Of a stretch of DNA of 64,000 bases, positions 38,001 through 46,198 are shown piece after piece; within the stretch, counting starts at the first letter, position 1, and the number at the start of each line of letters is the position of its first letter. Source of the DNA: Paracentrotus lividus (lineage: Eukaryota > Echinodermata > Echinoidea > Camarodonta > Echinidae). The stretch lies in assembly GCA_940671915.1 (NCBI GenBank), contig CALNVZ010003434.1:11852714-11916713 (forward strand). Direction: 5' to 3'. The notes beneath the pieces were generated by a model. It had not been told where the DNA came from, searched no databases, and was given only the letters and a program-made list of their open reading frames with translations. Position numbers and translations under genes: made by a program.

Positions 38001-41000
38001 ACTTAAGGCTTCCAAAAAAGGTCACTTTTTCTGCATCCCGTACGAACATTACTATTTTCAATCTCTAGTTTACAGGATTTGTATTCAAGTCAAATCAAGT
38101 CTTGGTTCTTTTACCATTCTGGTAGTACTTGAGAATGACCATCAGTTACTGGAATATTTTTTGTTTTTTTTGTCGAAAAGCAGTCAAATGTTCTCTAAAT
38201 GTCCCGTACGACACGTATGGAATCGCCCTATAGATGTTAGGAAAAAAGGGGGGGGAAGAGAATTCCATGAACCACTTCCAGGCTATATCCCTCCCCCCCC
38301 CTGGGGGGGGGGGGGCCGTTACATATTGTTTGCAGGCACAAACCCATGTTGTTCGCTTAAGGGTCTGCAAATAAGAACTAGATTCCACCCATGTACTATA
38401 AGACAGGCAGTGAGTGTGGAAGCTTGTCTCCACTCGATACAGTTAGACTGAAATTTGTTGAAGTGTCAAATTGAGTCTGTGCTTGCAAGCTACGTCAACC
38501 CCGCTACTCGTACTCACGATCACATTGATTTTCGCACGCTGTGCGTCGTGCAAATTTGTGCATACGAGAATAGGGACAGCTGGTCCGTACATAGGACATC
38601 TGGTCCGAATTGCAATCAAGGACCCGGTCCGCTAAGACAACTGGGCCGAATCGATATCAGGACCACGAGTCCGCAGGGACAGCGGGTCCGTAAGACAGCT
38701 GGTCCGGTGACACAGGTCCCAAAAGGGGAGGATAAGGCAGGGCCCCAAGAAAGTGGTTTTCTTTGTGTCGTTACCACGACATAGCCAAGGTGGATGGATG
38801 TTACAATCAGAGGTCATGATTATCCAGCAATATATAATAAATATAAATATAAATAAACCACTCAAAAAGTACATTATAATGCATTCATATGTTCATAAAA
38901 CTTCTATAATATGATATGGGCAATTCCATGAATTATTGGACATTTTTCAAAAAAAGAAGACTGTCTCCTTACTTGATTATTAGGTTTGTCACCAATCTAA
39001 TGCCACAGATGTTCATAAATGATATAGGTCTTTCATATTCAATTGAAAAAATAATCAATTTCATGAGAACTGCAAGATCTCAAACCATCATTAAAATTGT
39101 ACATGTGGGACTGGGGACAATAAATTTCACTAAAAGGCAAAGGATAAACATATTTCCATATTTAAGAGGCCATATGAGATATTTAACTATATTTGTGCAG
39201 TTACAAGGGGTGAAAAGACCTCTGGAAGTTCACTGGACAAAATGTAACGTAGCTAACCGTAACGTAACTAACCACGTTTTTGCTGTTTCTACAGGGAAGT
39301 ATAATACTATTCAAGAGATATTATACATGTATATCACATGACTCGCCAACTCATCAGCAATAACATGAATGTCACAGTTTGTTTCAGTTGAACGTAGTTT
39401 CCAGGAACTTAATGGTCAAAGTCAGTCCTCAAAAAACCATGTCCACTTTTGGTAACATAACTAACCAAAGTTTAAGGACCTGTTATTACTTATTGAAATA
39501 TGCCTCATTATGACTATCTTTGATGATGTCAAGTAGGTTATATATATAGGTATAAACACTACAAAAATTGAAAAATAATATTGAAGCACCTTCATGTAGA
39601 AGCCAACCTTAGACTATAGCATACCATAATGTGTAACGAAACTAATCATGGAATTGCCCACATACAGTGCATCCCAGAAAAAAAGTAAACCCAACTTTGA
39701 GAGCCTCATGTTAAATTTGAGTAGCTTATGTAAACTTGATATTTATTTCATGATAAAGAGTAGGCCTAACTCATTTTCTATTTAAAGGTACCACACTAAT
39801 ACCTCTTGAGATGGATGGCTGAGCAACTGGGCTTTAAAGGGAAACAGTAACTTTCAAAAACAAGAGCAATTAGATCAAGATGAATAAAATTATATTGCTC
39901 TAATAGTAAAAACAAACTACTGAAAATTTCAGATCAAATGGAAGTCATTTACTACCACAAAACAGTGTAACAGCCAAACGCGAGTGAATTTTCAACCCCT
40001 TTGCAGCAAACCCTCCAGCCCGCTAGGGTCGGGGGGAACACGACAGGAAGTGGGGTGTCTTGAAAAGCACATGGCAATTTGTTTTCCACCACGAGATGGT
40101 TTACTAAATTTGAGTATGAAATCATTGATATCTCGAAAGTAAAGCAAGCAATTAACTTGTAATTTTGAAGAGATACCAGACTGACCTATAAGTTTATAAT
40201 TATGTTGACAAAATGAGCTAAATCAAGAAATTGTGATTTGAATATTATTCAATGTTACTGCATCCCTTTAAAAAAACAAGCGTAAACAAATTCAAATGTT
40301 CCAAGTTTTAAGGAGAAGCAGCCCTTGCATTTCAATAGACACAGAAATCCACTGTTCCTTATGAATGGACTTAGGAAGGCTGACCTCACACAAAGAATGA
40401 ATGATCAGAAAGCCAGGATTGCATCTGATAAAACTTGGAACAATTTGTTTTTGACCAAATTTTTTAGACCTTGAGTGGTTATAGTCATCCTTGACAGTAC
40501 AGGTATGATTTTGGTATCACTGGATAGAATATGAGTTAGTGTTTGATATGATATACAATATTTTTTGGGTTTTTTTTTGCCTTGGTTCTTTTGTCTTTAA
40601 TTCATCTTTATTTCTGAAATGACAAGGCTGGGTCAATTACTTCTCTCAGGATCAACATAAGAGTAAAAATGTTGATGAAATAAATCTGTTATCTCGAATT
40701 TCTCCAAACTTTCAATGTTGCTATTAATCAATTAGTTGTTTGTAGCATATTGGTAATTAGAAAAGTAGACAAAACTCGTCCACGTTGGTATACATATCTT
40801 CATGTTGCCCCCAATAACAAGCCTATATTTGCACCAGCACCTAAATCCTGGGCATGCTTCAGGATTAAATGAACATTGTACCTGTAATGCTTATGGTAAA
40901 GAACACCGTGACTCCTTCATTAAAGTAGTTCCCGCTTAAGTATAACAAAAGTGTTGCAGAGTTCTGAGAAAACACCCTATCCTCAGGTATGACAGATGGA

Positions 41001-43988
41001 ACAGAGAACTGTGAGACGGGTCTACTTGAAATAGAACTGTCGTAGACCGTGAAACTTCCTTCATTAAGCTGATGGAACTGGACTTTTAAGCGTCTTCCAA
41101 CAGGCCCAGTAACATACCAGTAGTTGTACATATAACTCACATCCATGTACTTAGAAGTGATATTCAGACTTTGAATGGTGAGCGATGTTGTGCTATCATT
41201 GAGTTCAATTACACCACCCGATGATCGTAGAACACCATCACTGTTATGAATCAGTTCATCTATTCAAAAGGTAAGAAATGTAAGAAAAGGTATGTTTTAA
41301 TTAACAAGAGCAATTTGCCCATATCCTTTTTGTCTAGGTTTAGGCAAAACATCAATGTTCACTCTTACTCAAGAAAACAATCACCTAATACACTTAGTCA
41401 ATCTCCACGCTACATTAGTTCATTAATCGCTTTAACATAATGGCCCAGATTTTTTTTATTCTTTACAAAAGGATACTCGAAATTTACTTACGGAAACACA
41501 GAAAGGGGAATTTTTAATCATACACTCAAGCGGAATAAAGCAACCCAAAGATACATATACATACATGTATACATGTATATATCTTACTAAAACGGGCCTT
41601 AAGGGGAACTGAGAAGAATAGCTTTATTCAGTCAGGATTCCCCTTAGCGACTTTCTATAGGCGAAAAATTCCCCTTAACGCCAATTCTATAGAGAGAGTT
41701 GGGGCGATCTGAATAGGAGAAAACAAAGAAATTCGCCTTAAGGACGAAAATAGGTAGATATATATATATATGTATACACAAAATTTGAAATAGCATGCGT
41801 CGGAACAAGTAAAATATATTTCATGAATACACATAGCAACCTGAGGAAAGTCTAACCACTCATTTGATGATGTAGATCTTGAGATATGATTAGTATTCTA
41901 AAATAAGGAAAAATCTATTTTTCATATGCTGTCCCATTCCTTTGTGTAGGTTTCAAACAGATAATTGGCCAAAATGATCGCAATAAAATAAATTTATAAA
42001 TTAAATAAATGTTTGTTTTACAAAAGCAAATGATTCAAAATAAAGAGTGAAATCAAGAAAAATCTTTTGGTTAAAATTTGATACCCCAGACACATAACGT
42101 TTGAGAAATTGTTATACCTAATCCATTTTTTCCCCCTGGTTGCACCATTTTTTTATACACACTACATTTCAATAATTACCTGTGTAACTGACTTTTACGC
42201 CAAAGTGGGTGTCAGACACAGAATATGATGCGTCGAAAAGGAGACGTCCACTGGAATCCAAAACCACTGGTTCTAGTGTTTGGTCAAATTCACCCCTGAT
42301 ATGCCAAATTGTTTTCCCTCTTGAATCATAGATGCGCAGATAATCGTTGTCATCTAGTTCCTGCCAATCAAAGAACTCTATAACGATCTTCGTTTCAAAC
42401 GGACTGTTGATGTACCAGTTACAGTAAGCAGCCCCACCAGATGGATAATTGTTGGCGACATTGAAGTAAGACACGGGTGAATTTTGATCAAGATGGATTG
42501 TTCCTCCGCACTCTCCAGGATTGGCTGCTTCAATTGAGACTTCACCTGAATGGACAGAGCATTTGAACACAATAAGACCATCTCATTATTAGGAAAAGTC
42601 ATGCGACAGCTTTTCAAACAAAGTACTAACACTAGGAGCATAGGGGGCATTGACATTTTCTGTGACACATGTATTCGCAGTTGGCACTCGTCAGATTTGG
42701 AATCAGCACCCTTGAATTGACAAGAAACCACCAAAACAACCTCAGAAATACCATTTTCATATTTTGGCGGCCATTTTGAATTTTCGCGATTTGTGAAAAA
42801 TGCTCAAGGTTTCGCGTATGGCACCCATCGGATTTGGAATCAGCACCCTCGAATTGACAAAGAACCGTCAAAAAACATTGTATATATCAAAAAACAAGGA
42901 TGGCCTCTAGCCTAGACTATAAATACCTTGTAGCGTAGCTTGTAAAGTCAAGGACTGTTCCCTGTTGACATCGGGTGACTGTGTTGGTAGCTTACAGGTG
43001 AGTCCTCGACCACTCGATGTGAAACTGCTGGCATCACTTCCATCAAGCGTGATGGCTTGGACATCATTGGTCATTCCTGGTCCATCATAAAGGATCATGG
43101 GATTGGTCTGTGGCTCCAAAGTAACAATGTCCAGTTGTATCGTCGTACCAGGTGGACTCCGGAAATACCAAAGACATTCTGTTGTTGTGGCACTACCATC
43201 GTCAGCTCCTCTATGACGGTAATGCTTGTCCTTAAATGTGATTTCGGTAGTTGGTTGTTCTGCATCCAACAGGATGACTTCCCCACATGGTGTAAGGTCA
43301 CCACAATCTATAGATAACGGCAAAAAGATACTTAAACTTTAAAATTGTTGTACATGTTTTGCCTTCACCGTTTCATCTTTAAATCTAGTTATTCTAGTTA
43401 CTGAAGTATGCTTTGCTTTCCAGTAATATGTGATCCATCATATCAAAATGAGCGACAAGCTGCTGAGAAAAGATTGGAGGAAAATTTTACCATTTTCAGT
43501 CATTTTTTTTTTTTTACAGAGCACACATGAAACACTGAATATGTTTTTCCCAAAAAAAAAATAATTATTTTGCTGATTTCCTCAACTCAAAATCACATAT
43601 ATCTAAATAAAAAAAGTTAAGTGATCGCTTTATGCATTACATTTGAGAGGGAGACTCCAGCAACATTGTCAATTAATTGAGACCCCATCCCCTCTTCCCC
43701 CAAAAAAAGAAAAAACAAAACAAAAAATCAAAAACATATAAAATATCTAAATGCTTGTATTCCTATATGCAATCAATAACATTTTATCATACATGAGATT
43801 TGAAAATAATAATGTGCAAATATTAATATTGATTGTATAACTAAAGGACAACATCATCTGTAGAGTTAAGCTAAAAGAACAACAATGACAACAAACAAAA
43901 ATCAGGAAAACTCACATATCTCAGGTGATAGTAATAAAGCTATAGAAATGAAGAGCCAAATATTTGGAATCAAAGAACTTCGCATCAT
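19189..43988 (-). CDS. CUB-ZP type I membrane protein (8 CUB, ZP, furin site, TM), 14 exons
   Basis: Signal peptide (43916-43988), eight CUB domains each in a single exon of phase 1 to 1 (366-384 nt), then five exons for a ZP domain, a furin site and a transmembrane helix. Exons sum to 4,086 nt (1,361 residues plus stop) to TGA 19243; every junction is in phase. The ZP region has about ten cysteines, ending HCEVLVC..SRC..GC, then RFRRG (R-x-R-R furin consensus) and a membrane helix, the known order in ZP proteins. By family knowledge it should be a glycosylated surface or secreted polymer-forming protein, like CUZD1/DMBT1-type proteins. The TGA is followed in frame by 17 codons with a plausible cytoplasmic tail to TAA 19189. 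A truncated extra CUB exon lies at 30534-30665. Confidence 0.85.
19243..19352 (-). CDS. Transmembrane exon to first stop
   Basis: Acceptor CTTGCAG|GTGGA. Membrane helix GILIGALAGVTCLLVAMVAI, then WLYMMPS and TGA at 19243-19245. Without read-through there is no positively charged stop-transfer after the helix, which is unusual for a type I protein. Confidence 0.82.
19421..19708 (-). mobile_element. tRNA-derived SINE
   Basis: On the minus strand a tRNA-like head (GATCTAGCTCTTGTC..GGTTCAAATCC, a near B box) is followed by a body with CACTCAACCCAGGTAAGGTA and a tail TTAGGCGCTATAAAACC plus an ATT repeat. Head-body-tail order is that of a SINE; in the last intron of the CUB-ZP gene. Confidence 0.65.
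19849..20038 (-). CDS. ZP-C end and furin site exon
   Basis: Acceptor ATACAG|GTATTC, donor TTTAG|GTAATA, phase 0 in, 1 out. VFIHCEVLVCNHDDPSSRCA then QGC carries the closing ZP-C cysteines. TRFRRG follows and fits R-x-R-R. A Ser/Thr-rich stretch then leads to the membrane segment. Confidence 0.85.
20267..20562. mobile_element. CCCTCTAGCACC-ended element with poly-C
   Basis: CCCTCTAGCACCTAAACTG at the left and CAGTCTCTAGGTGCTAAAGGG at the right are inverse. TTAA precedes the left end, ATAA follows the right. Contains a long C run at about 20320-20343. PiggyBac-like MITE is likely from TTAA and the CCCT end. Confidence 0.55.
20799..20898 (-). CDS. ZP domain exon c (ZP-C)
   Basis: Acceptor CATCTCAG|ATGCC, donor CCACAG|GTCAGA. 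Reads CPVDPTMQMIYSSDPSFSPF then VIDAFTFIDENPQ, the ZP-C core with its cysteine and F-x-F strand. Confidence 0.82.
21285..21352 (-). repeat. tRNA-Thr(AGU)-like SINE head, copy 1
   Basis: Minus strand has TAGCTCAGATGG (A box), anticodon loop CTAGTAA and GGTTCGAATCC (perfect B box). The acceptor stem does not pair well and position 31/39 is mismatched, so it is a tRNA relic rather than a working gene. Followed by CATTTTCTTTGCTCATT, as in copy 2. Confidence 0.6.
21562..21640 (-). repeat. tRNA-Thr(AGU)-like SINE head, copy 2
   Basis: Same boxes and anticodon as copy 1 and the same downstream CATTTTCTTTGCTCATT. Shared flanks (TTGGTACAAGTGTTGCTT) show local duplication. Confidence 0.6.
22423..22918. 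mobile_element. 496-bp MITE with TTAA target duplication
   Basis: AGGGGAAGTTCACCCTGGAA at the left and its inverse at the right; arms extend to GACCAATAAAATTCC and beyond. TTAA lies on both sides (22419-22422, 22919-22922). Inserted in a minisatellite. TTAA suggests piggyBac mobilisation. Confidence 0.82.
23246..23646 (-). CDS. ZP domain exon b (ZP-N end, linker, ZP-C start)
   Basis: Acceptor ATCGATAG|GAAAC (weak pyrimidine tract), donor AATGG|GTAGGT, phase 0 in, 2 out. ETETSIIYSNMVTYY and IPVQCILDR are hallmark ZP strands, then LTVFMENCWATPFTNPN from ZP-C. A second AG 9 nt downstream would keep the frame too. Confidence 0.82.
23734..23995. mobile_element. Decayed copy of the DR1-bearing element
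   Basis: TATGCCTCCGCCC at the left, GGTGGTGGAGGCA at the right, with TTGACCTCT, CCCTTGACCTATGCCC and ATCTCAAG..GATATAGCGATAA inside. Only about one and a half units remain. Confidence 0.6.
24186..24364 (-). CDS. ZP domain exon a (ZP-N start)
   Basis: Acceptor TTGATAG|AACC, donor TAGAA|GTAAAT, phase 1 in, 0 out. VDCDSTSMTVFLDRGLL, LVNEDCVG and YDMCSTSLE show the first three ZP-N cysteines in the usual C-x-n-hydrophobic-strand layout. Confidence 0.82.
25325..25400 (+). repeat. SINE-like 3' tail
   Basis: AAGCGCCTTGAGCAATTT then GGGCGCTATGTAAGAATAT and an ATT/ATC repeat. Resembles the tail of the SINE at 19421 (GGCGCTATAAAACC plus ATT repeat). The head is not visible. Confidence 0.5.
25409..26180. 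mobile_element. Family M element, copy 2
   Basis: CCCTAACTTACCTGGG at the left and its exact inverse at the right, flanked by TAA on both sides, which would suit a 3-bp target duplication. The interior is the copy 1 sequence in reverse (TCGGTCTGACGAAAATTTTT, GATGCGCAAGACTTGAAAG, AATTTCTTATGTATTTTATT). Confidence 0.75.
26979..27199 (-). mobile_element. Non-LTR retrotransposon 3' ORF fragment
   Basis: Minus strand reads LNRLRAGVGCCKALMVKWGI then CECGEEETMSHLLQC before a stop. The L-x-R-L-R-x-G-V-G..K-W-G and C-x-C-x8-H-x3-C pattern is the familiar C-terminal zinc-knuckle region after LINE reverse transcriptases. Only this tail is left. Confidence 0.75.
27237..27617 (-). CDS. CUB domain 8
   Basis: Acceptor CTTTCAG|GAGAG, donor GAAG|GTAGAT, 381 nt. 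SSCGSTIKLTSQ, YYQCTWFVECPSQSRMQIGF, DPNGYLRVFDGPTTSD, and FEMSCVFE at the end. Has four cysteines, closer to the classical CUB pattern than CUB 4-7. Confidence 0.85.
28243..28623 (-). CDS. CUB domain 7
   Basis: Acceptor CCCTCAG|ATAC, donor ACAG|GTATGG, 381 nt. GFCGGVIPLS, IDCWWYVTSPSGKQVEMSIH, DIETDQESVCVHDNPSS, VSSRGGFSLWFDD. Confidence 0.85.
28785..29093. mobile_element. 309-bp MITE with TTAA target duplication
   Basis: CTCTTTACCCGC at the left, GCGGGCAAAGAG at the right, TTAA on both sides (28781-28784, 29094-29097). Lies in the CUB 6-CUB 7 intron. Confidence 0.75.
29833..30210 (-). CDS. CUB domain 6
   Basis: Acceptor CTTTCAG|ATAC, donor ATAG|GTATTA, 378 nt. ASCGGTIPLTQ, MDCYWYITSPSGTQVQLTVR, DLDTRNDEKILVNDSPNS and LSSRGGLTLLYDDG. 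Confidence 0.85.
30254..30409. mobile_element. 156-bp MITE with poly-G/poly-C ends
   Basis: GCGTTTCATGAAAGGACTTG then CCGGACGTTTTATCCGACAA, and the inverse near the right end (TTGTCAGCAGATAAAATGTC, then CGACAAGTCCTTTGAAGAAA). It interrupts one copy of the local duplication, so it inserted after or during it. Confidence 0.75.
30534..30665 (-). pseudogene. Truncated duplicate of CUB 6 exon
   Basis: Acceptor TTTCAG|ATACAGC and DTAYYSGPASCGGTIPLTQA, then SPNTTISSPYYYQQS.. up to MDC nearly copy the first third of the CUB 6 exon. Sequence then runs into intron-like DNA with no donor. Adjacent intron sequence is copied too, so this is a partial tandem duplication. Splicing into it would truncate the protein. 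Confidence 0.8.
30692..31299. mobile_element. Long-armed fold-back element
   Basis: AAAGGATGACCCAAGGCTGG..ATGAATTTCTTAGGTTT..GGCATAACCTC..GTCCCAC is mirrored by GTGGGAC..AGGTTATGCC..AAACCTGAGAAATTCAT..AACCTGGAGTCTTCCTTT. Arms of about 200 bp. Part of the left arm is also present beside CUB 6. Confidence 0.7.
31318..31830. mobile_element. 513-bp fold-back element, TA-flanked
   Basis: CAGTGTGTTCCTAAAAAAGG at the left and its inverse (TTTTTTAGGAACACACTG) at the right, TA on both sides. Arms remain related to the centre (CGTTTGTAGGGTACGAACC versus GGTTCATACCCTACAAACG). TA duplication and CAGT end suggest Tc1/mariner mobilisation. Confidence 0.8.
31845..32003. mobile_element. 159-bp MITE
   Basis: AGTGTTTCACCAAGTC and its inverse GACTTGGTGAAACACT at the ends, with a second inverted pair around TTTATGAATGAC. 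Confidence 0.75.
32265..32380. mobile_element. Decayed family M fragment
   Basis: AATCACAGTTTTGAGCCACT then TTCGATCTGATAG..GTTATGCCCGATTG..GGTATGCAAGACTTG parallels AATCACATTTTTGAGCCATT and the following landmarks of copy 2 in the same order. Confidence 0.55.
32970..33353 (-). CDS. CUB domain 5
   Basis: Acceptor CTGGTAG|ATGG, donor AGAG|GTAATG, 384 nt. TSCGGTVVLDN, YVLCYWNVLSDVAEEVQLTW, RDIDTSFTYPIELFDYPS and VVSSRGGWHLRF. Same architecture as CUB 4. Confidence 0.82.
33412..33660. mobile_element. 249-bp MITE
   Basis: GAGCTTACATGCAAAAGCGA then CTAAATCCACTT at the left; AAGTGGATTTAGTCC then TTTTTTGCATGTAAGCTC at the right. Lies just upstream of CUB 5 in the CUB 4-CUB 5 intron. Confidence 0.75.
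34162..34545 (-). CDS. CUB domain 4
   Basis: Acceptor ATTGCAG|ATGAA, donor TCAG|GTAAAG, 384 nt. DTCGGTIELD, YTDCWWYVSSPAGKRVQLHW, DIDTGSEYVYVYDHPSSS and PFVSSRGVITILLDD. Near-neighbour of CUB 5-7 by the shared SSRG strand. Confidence 0.85.
34999..35109. repeat. (CTA)n microsatellite
   Basis: Near-continuous CTA/ACT trinucleotide run with few interruptions. Confidence 0.9.
35212..35631. mobile_element. ACAGTCTG-type element, fullest copy
   Basis: GCAGTCTGTGTCAAATAAAA at the left and CCTGGACTGTGCCAGACTGT at the right are inverse at their tips. Related partial copies at 16972-17190 and about 41930-42150. Mariner-like tips; no ORF. Confidence 0.55.
35634..38230. mobile_element. 2.6-kb element B with TGTCCCGTACGACACA repeats
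   Basis: TAGGGCGATTCCA at the left and TGGAATCGCCCTA at the right, TA on both sides. The 16-mer TGTCCCGTACGACACA, its inverse, or one-change forms occur about nine times (for example 35994, 36158, 36177, 36193, 37632, 37811, 37834, 38198). No transposase frame recognised. Contains a family F copy. Confidence 0.75.
36818..37300. mobile_element. Family F element, copy 2 (nested)
   Basis: TATAGGCAAATTGTTACACTT, then CTCATTCTGAAGAAATG and CATACATTCCCCAGACATATG follow the order of copy 1 at 3634. The right end is decayed, so the limit is approximate. Confidence 0.6.
38918..39659. mobile_element. 742-bp element C with GTAACGTAACTAACC repeats
   Basis: GGGCAATTCCATGA at the left, TCATGGAATTGCCC at the right. 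GTAACGTAGCTAACC, GTAACGTAACTAACC, GTAACATAACTAACC and GTAACGAAACTAATC occur inside. Its ends resemble those of element B (GGGC-R-ATTCCA), so B and C look like one superfamily. Confidence 0.7.
39838..40267. mobile_element. 430-bp MITE with TTAA target duplication
   Basis: AGGGAAACAGTAAC at the left, GTTACTGCATCCCT at the right, TTAA on both sides (39834-39837, 40268-40271). Confidence 0.7.
40882..41259 (-). CDS. CUB domain 3, lacking its first disulfide
   Basis: Acceptor TGAATAG|ATGAA, donor ACAG|GTACAA, 378 nt. The consensus C-G-G opening is SSGGVIELN, and the usual Cys before W-Y is absent in MYNYWYVTGPVGRRL. Both partners of the first CUB disulfide are gone together. TVYDSS and the closing FTISITG strand are kept. 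Confidence 0.78.
41930..42150. mobile_element. ACAGTCTG-type element, decayed copy
   Basis: CCTTTGTGTAGGTTTCAAAC, AAGAAAAATCTTTTGGTTAAA and TTTTTTCCCCCTGG match in order the copy at 35212-35631. Confidence 0.45.
42180..42545 (-). CDS. CUB domain 2
   Basis: Acceptor CATTCAG|GTGAA, donor ACAG|GTAATT, 366 nt. GECGGTIHLD, AAYCNWYINSPFETKI, FFDWQELDDNDYLRIYDSRG and a SSGRLLF strand match the CUB consensus, including the acidic residues before the I-Y-D strand. Confidence 0.85.
42927..43307 (-). CDS. CUB domain 1
   Basis: Acceptor TCTATAG|ATTG, donor CAAG|GTATTT, 381 nt. Opens CGDLTPCGEVILLD; second conserved Cys in TTECLWYFRSPPGT; TILYDG-like strand as MILYDGPG; extra Cys in GRGLTCK. Typical CUB length (127 codons). 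Confidence 0.82.
43916..43988 (-). CDS. CUB-ZP exon 1: signal peptide
   Basis: Reads MMRSSLIPNIWLFISIALLL then SPEI, donor ATAT|GTGAGT, phase 1. Hydrophobic core of about 12 residues. A second in-frame ATG directly follows the first; either may serve. Joining to exon 2 creates Y-C-G, the usual CUB opening. Confidence 0.8.
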
Positions 43989-45972
43989 TTTCCCGTTCCT
44001 TCACTGGTTGATCTTGGAAGAATAACAGTTGATTTATTTCTATCAAAGGTGTGTCCCTCTTCTCCAAATAATGGAAGTATATGCTGGGCTTTTTCTGTAC
44101 TTATAATCCATGATTCTCTACAGTACTACAGGATGCCAATTTATTATCAGATAAGAAAGATATTCATAATGAATTCCATTGGTTATGTCAAATGTAATTA
44201 TTTAAATGAATCATTGAGTCAGCCAATCATAGTTTTGGATAATTCCAACAATGTATATTGGATACATGTACAGTTTTTCTAGGTCATGTTTACATTATTA
44301 GGCACTATAGGTAACGTTTGAAGTAGGGAGATTCTGAGGGTTTTTCCTACCCGATATTACCGGTACAACAGCTGTCTCAATCACACGATCTTGATAATGT
44401 CTCACTAAAGTTTAGGCAAATGTGAAGTCTCAACAAGCCCATAAATAAAGTTCTTTAAATTACTGTATTTATAAGGCAGAACTTTCTGAATTTTGGAATC
44501 GACGGGGAAATTTGGGATAATTTTTTTGTGATGTTGTCAGTCCAATAAATAACCACAATGATGTGAATATTTTTGTCAGGACATACATGTACTCTTTAAA
44601 TGCACAAAAATGAAAACTGCAAAAATAACAATTTATGCAAACAATATTTTAAAACAAAAGTTTAATACACCTTCAATTCTTCTTTTGCCCTCTGGGAGAA
44701 ATTCTTAACCATCAGAGAAAAACTCATCTCGGCCTTGATGAAGGGGAGCAAAGAATTAGTCTATGCTACATCCTTTGTTCAAAGTGACATCATCATCAGG
44801 AAGGTTAGTTACTATGGCCCAGAACTTTGGTCTGTGCATTTAATAAAACATTTTGAGAAAATAACAGAACTTTCCCAAGTAAATGATTGGTATAGGTGTT
44901 CTCATATTACGCGTCGTGTTGAAGTCGAAGCCTGTCTGACCAAAACAAATATAAGAACACATGCATTTGTTCTCATATATGCATATTGTGGTTATTAATG
45001 ACTATTATTATTTAATGTCATGGCAATATTAATCAACTCCAAAAACAATATAGGCCGATCACTAATTAGGGTGTACGGCAAACAAAACACAAGATTACAA
45101 AATATAAGCAAATAGGTCTCGACTCATTAGTCTGATAATACCTCAAGCAGCCGGCTGCATTCGTGCTAATAAGTACTTTGAATATTCTAAGAGGTTGATT
45201 GGTATAAACCTTACTTGAACTGCAATCCAGTTACAAGCAATATTTGAATTCTCTTGAATACCGGTCCATTTTCTCAAAAACAAATACTCAAAAACTGCCG
45301 ATCAAGATTATTCTGACATGACGTAAGTAATTGAGGGGAATTAACAGGGTTTTTTTTTATAAGTAAGTGCAGTCGCAGATAGCGGGGGCACAGGGAATGC
45401 ATGCCCACCCCCCCCATCCAACGTTTTAATTTGAAAACCACTATTGATCGTGTATGTTACAATCAGATAATTTTGAGCAGCATTTTCACTATTTGCAAAT
45501 CCTGGATTTGCCACTGAAGTGTTTTAGTTTGAAACAGAAAAAATCAAAGGAGCACATTAGTGAAAGCATGAGAAAATCATAAGGTGTAATCAGTGATGGT
45601 ATAGAAAAATTCACATTTGGTAAAAATGTGTCGTACATCAACAACTCTCATCTCACTAGAATGCACAAAAGATACTCTTGAAATGTTTTGTCCATATTCT
45701 TAATGCATAGAACAGACTTTGCGACATATATTTTTTTTAATCACACATCCTCCCATAAACATCTGCTCTAACATGAAAATTCAGAAAAGAGATATTAATC
45801 AAATATGTCACATCACGACGTCATGTTCAGACGATCACTATCTCATCAGTGATCTCCAGTTTCAAAAAAGCTTTTTAATAGTATATTCCTTTGATTTAAC
45901 TACTTCTAATCTTATGGTCTGAACATTTAAGAAAACATTTTGAGAAAATATCAATAATTAACATTTTCATGC

Positions 45973-46016
45973 TCTCTCTCTCTCTCACTCTGTCTCTCTG
46001 TCTGTCTCTCTCTCTC

Positions 46017-46055
<39 letters not shown>

Positions 46056-46137
46056 CTATCTCTACATCTCCCTATCACCCTTTCTCTCTCACTCACTCTC
46101 TCTCTCTTCCCCCTCTTTCTCTCTCTCTCTCTCTCTC

Positions 46138-46181
<44 letters not shown>

Positions 46182-46198
46182 TCTTTCTCTCTCTCTTT
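45973..46198. repeat. (CT)n microsatellite
   Basis: More than 200 bp of CT dinucleotides with occasional TGT and CCC interruptions. Confidence 0.92.

Larger units (their letters stand above)
34755..38715. mobile_element. 4-kb nested inverted-repeat element (outer)
   Basis: GGTGTCACCGGACCAATTGT at the left and ..GGTCCGGTGACAC.. at the right are inverse, as are TTGCAAGCACAGACTCAATT-like stretches further in (34940s and 38460s). Both subterminal zones are full of GGTCC/GGACC steps. The inside holds at least two other elements and a CTA microsatellite. Located in the intron between CUB 3 and CUB 4. Confidence 0.65.

Noticed and set aside
37906-38451. 181-codon plus-strand frame
   Set aside because: Runs across the right end of element B and a G/C homopolymer; composition is AT-driven and no domain is visible.
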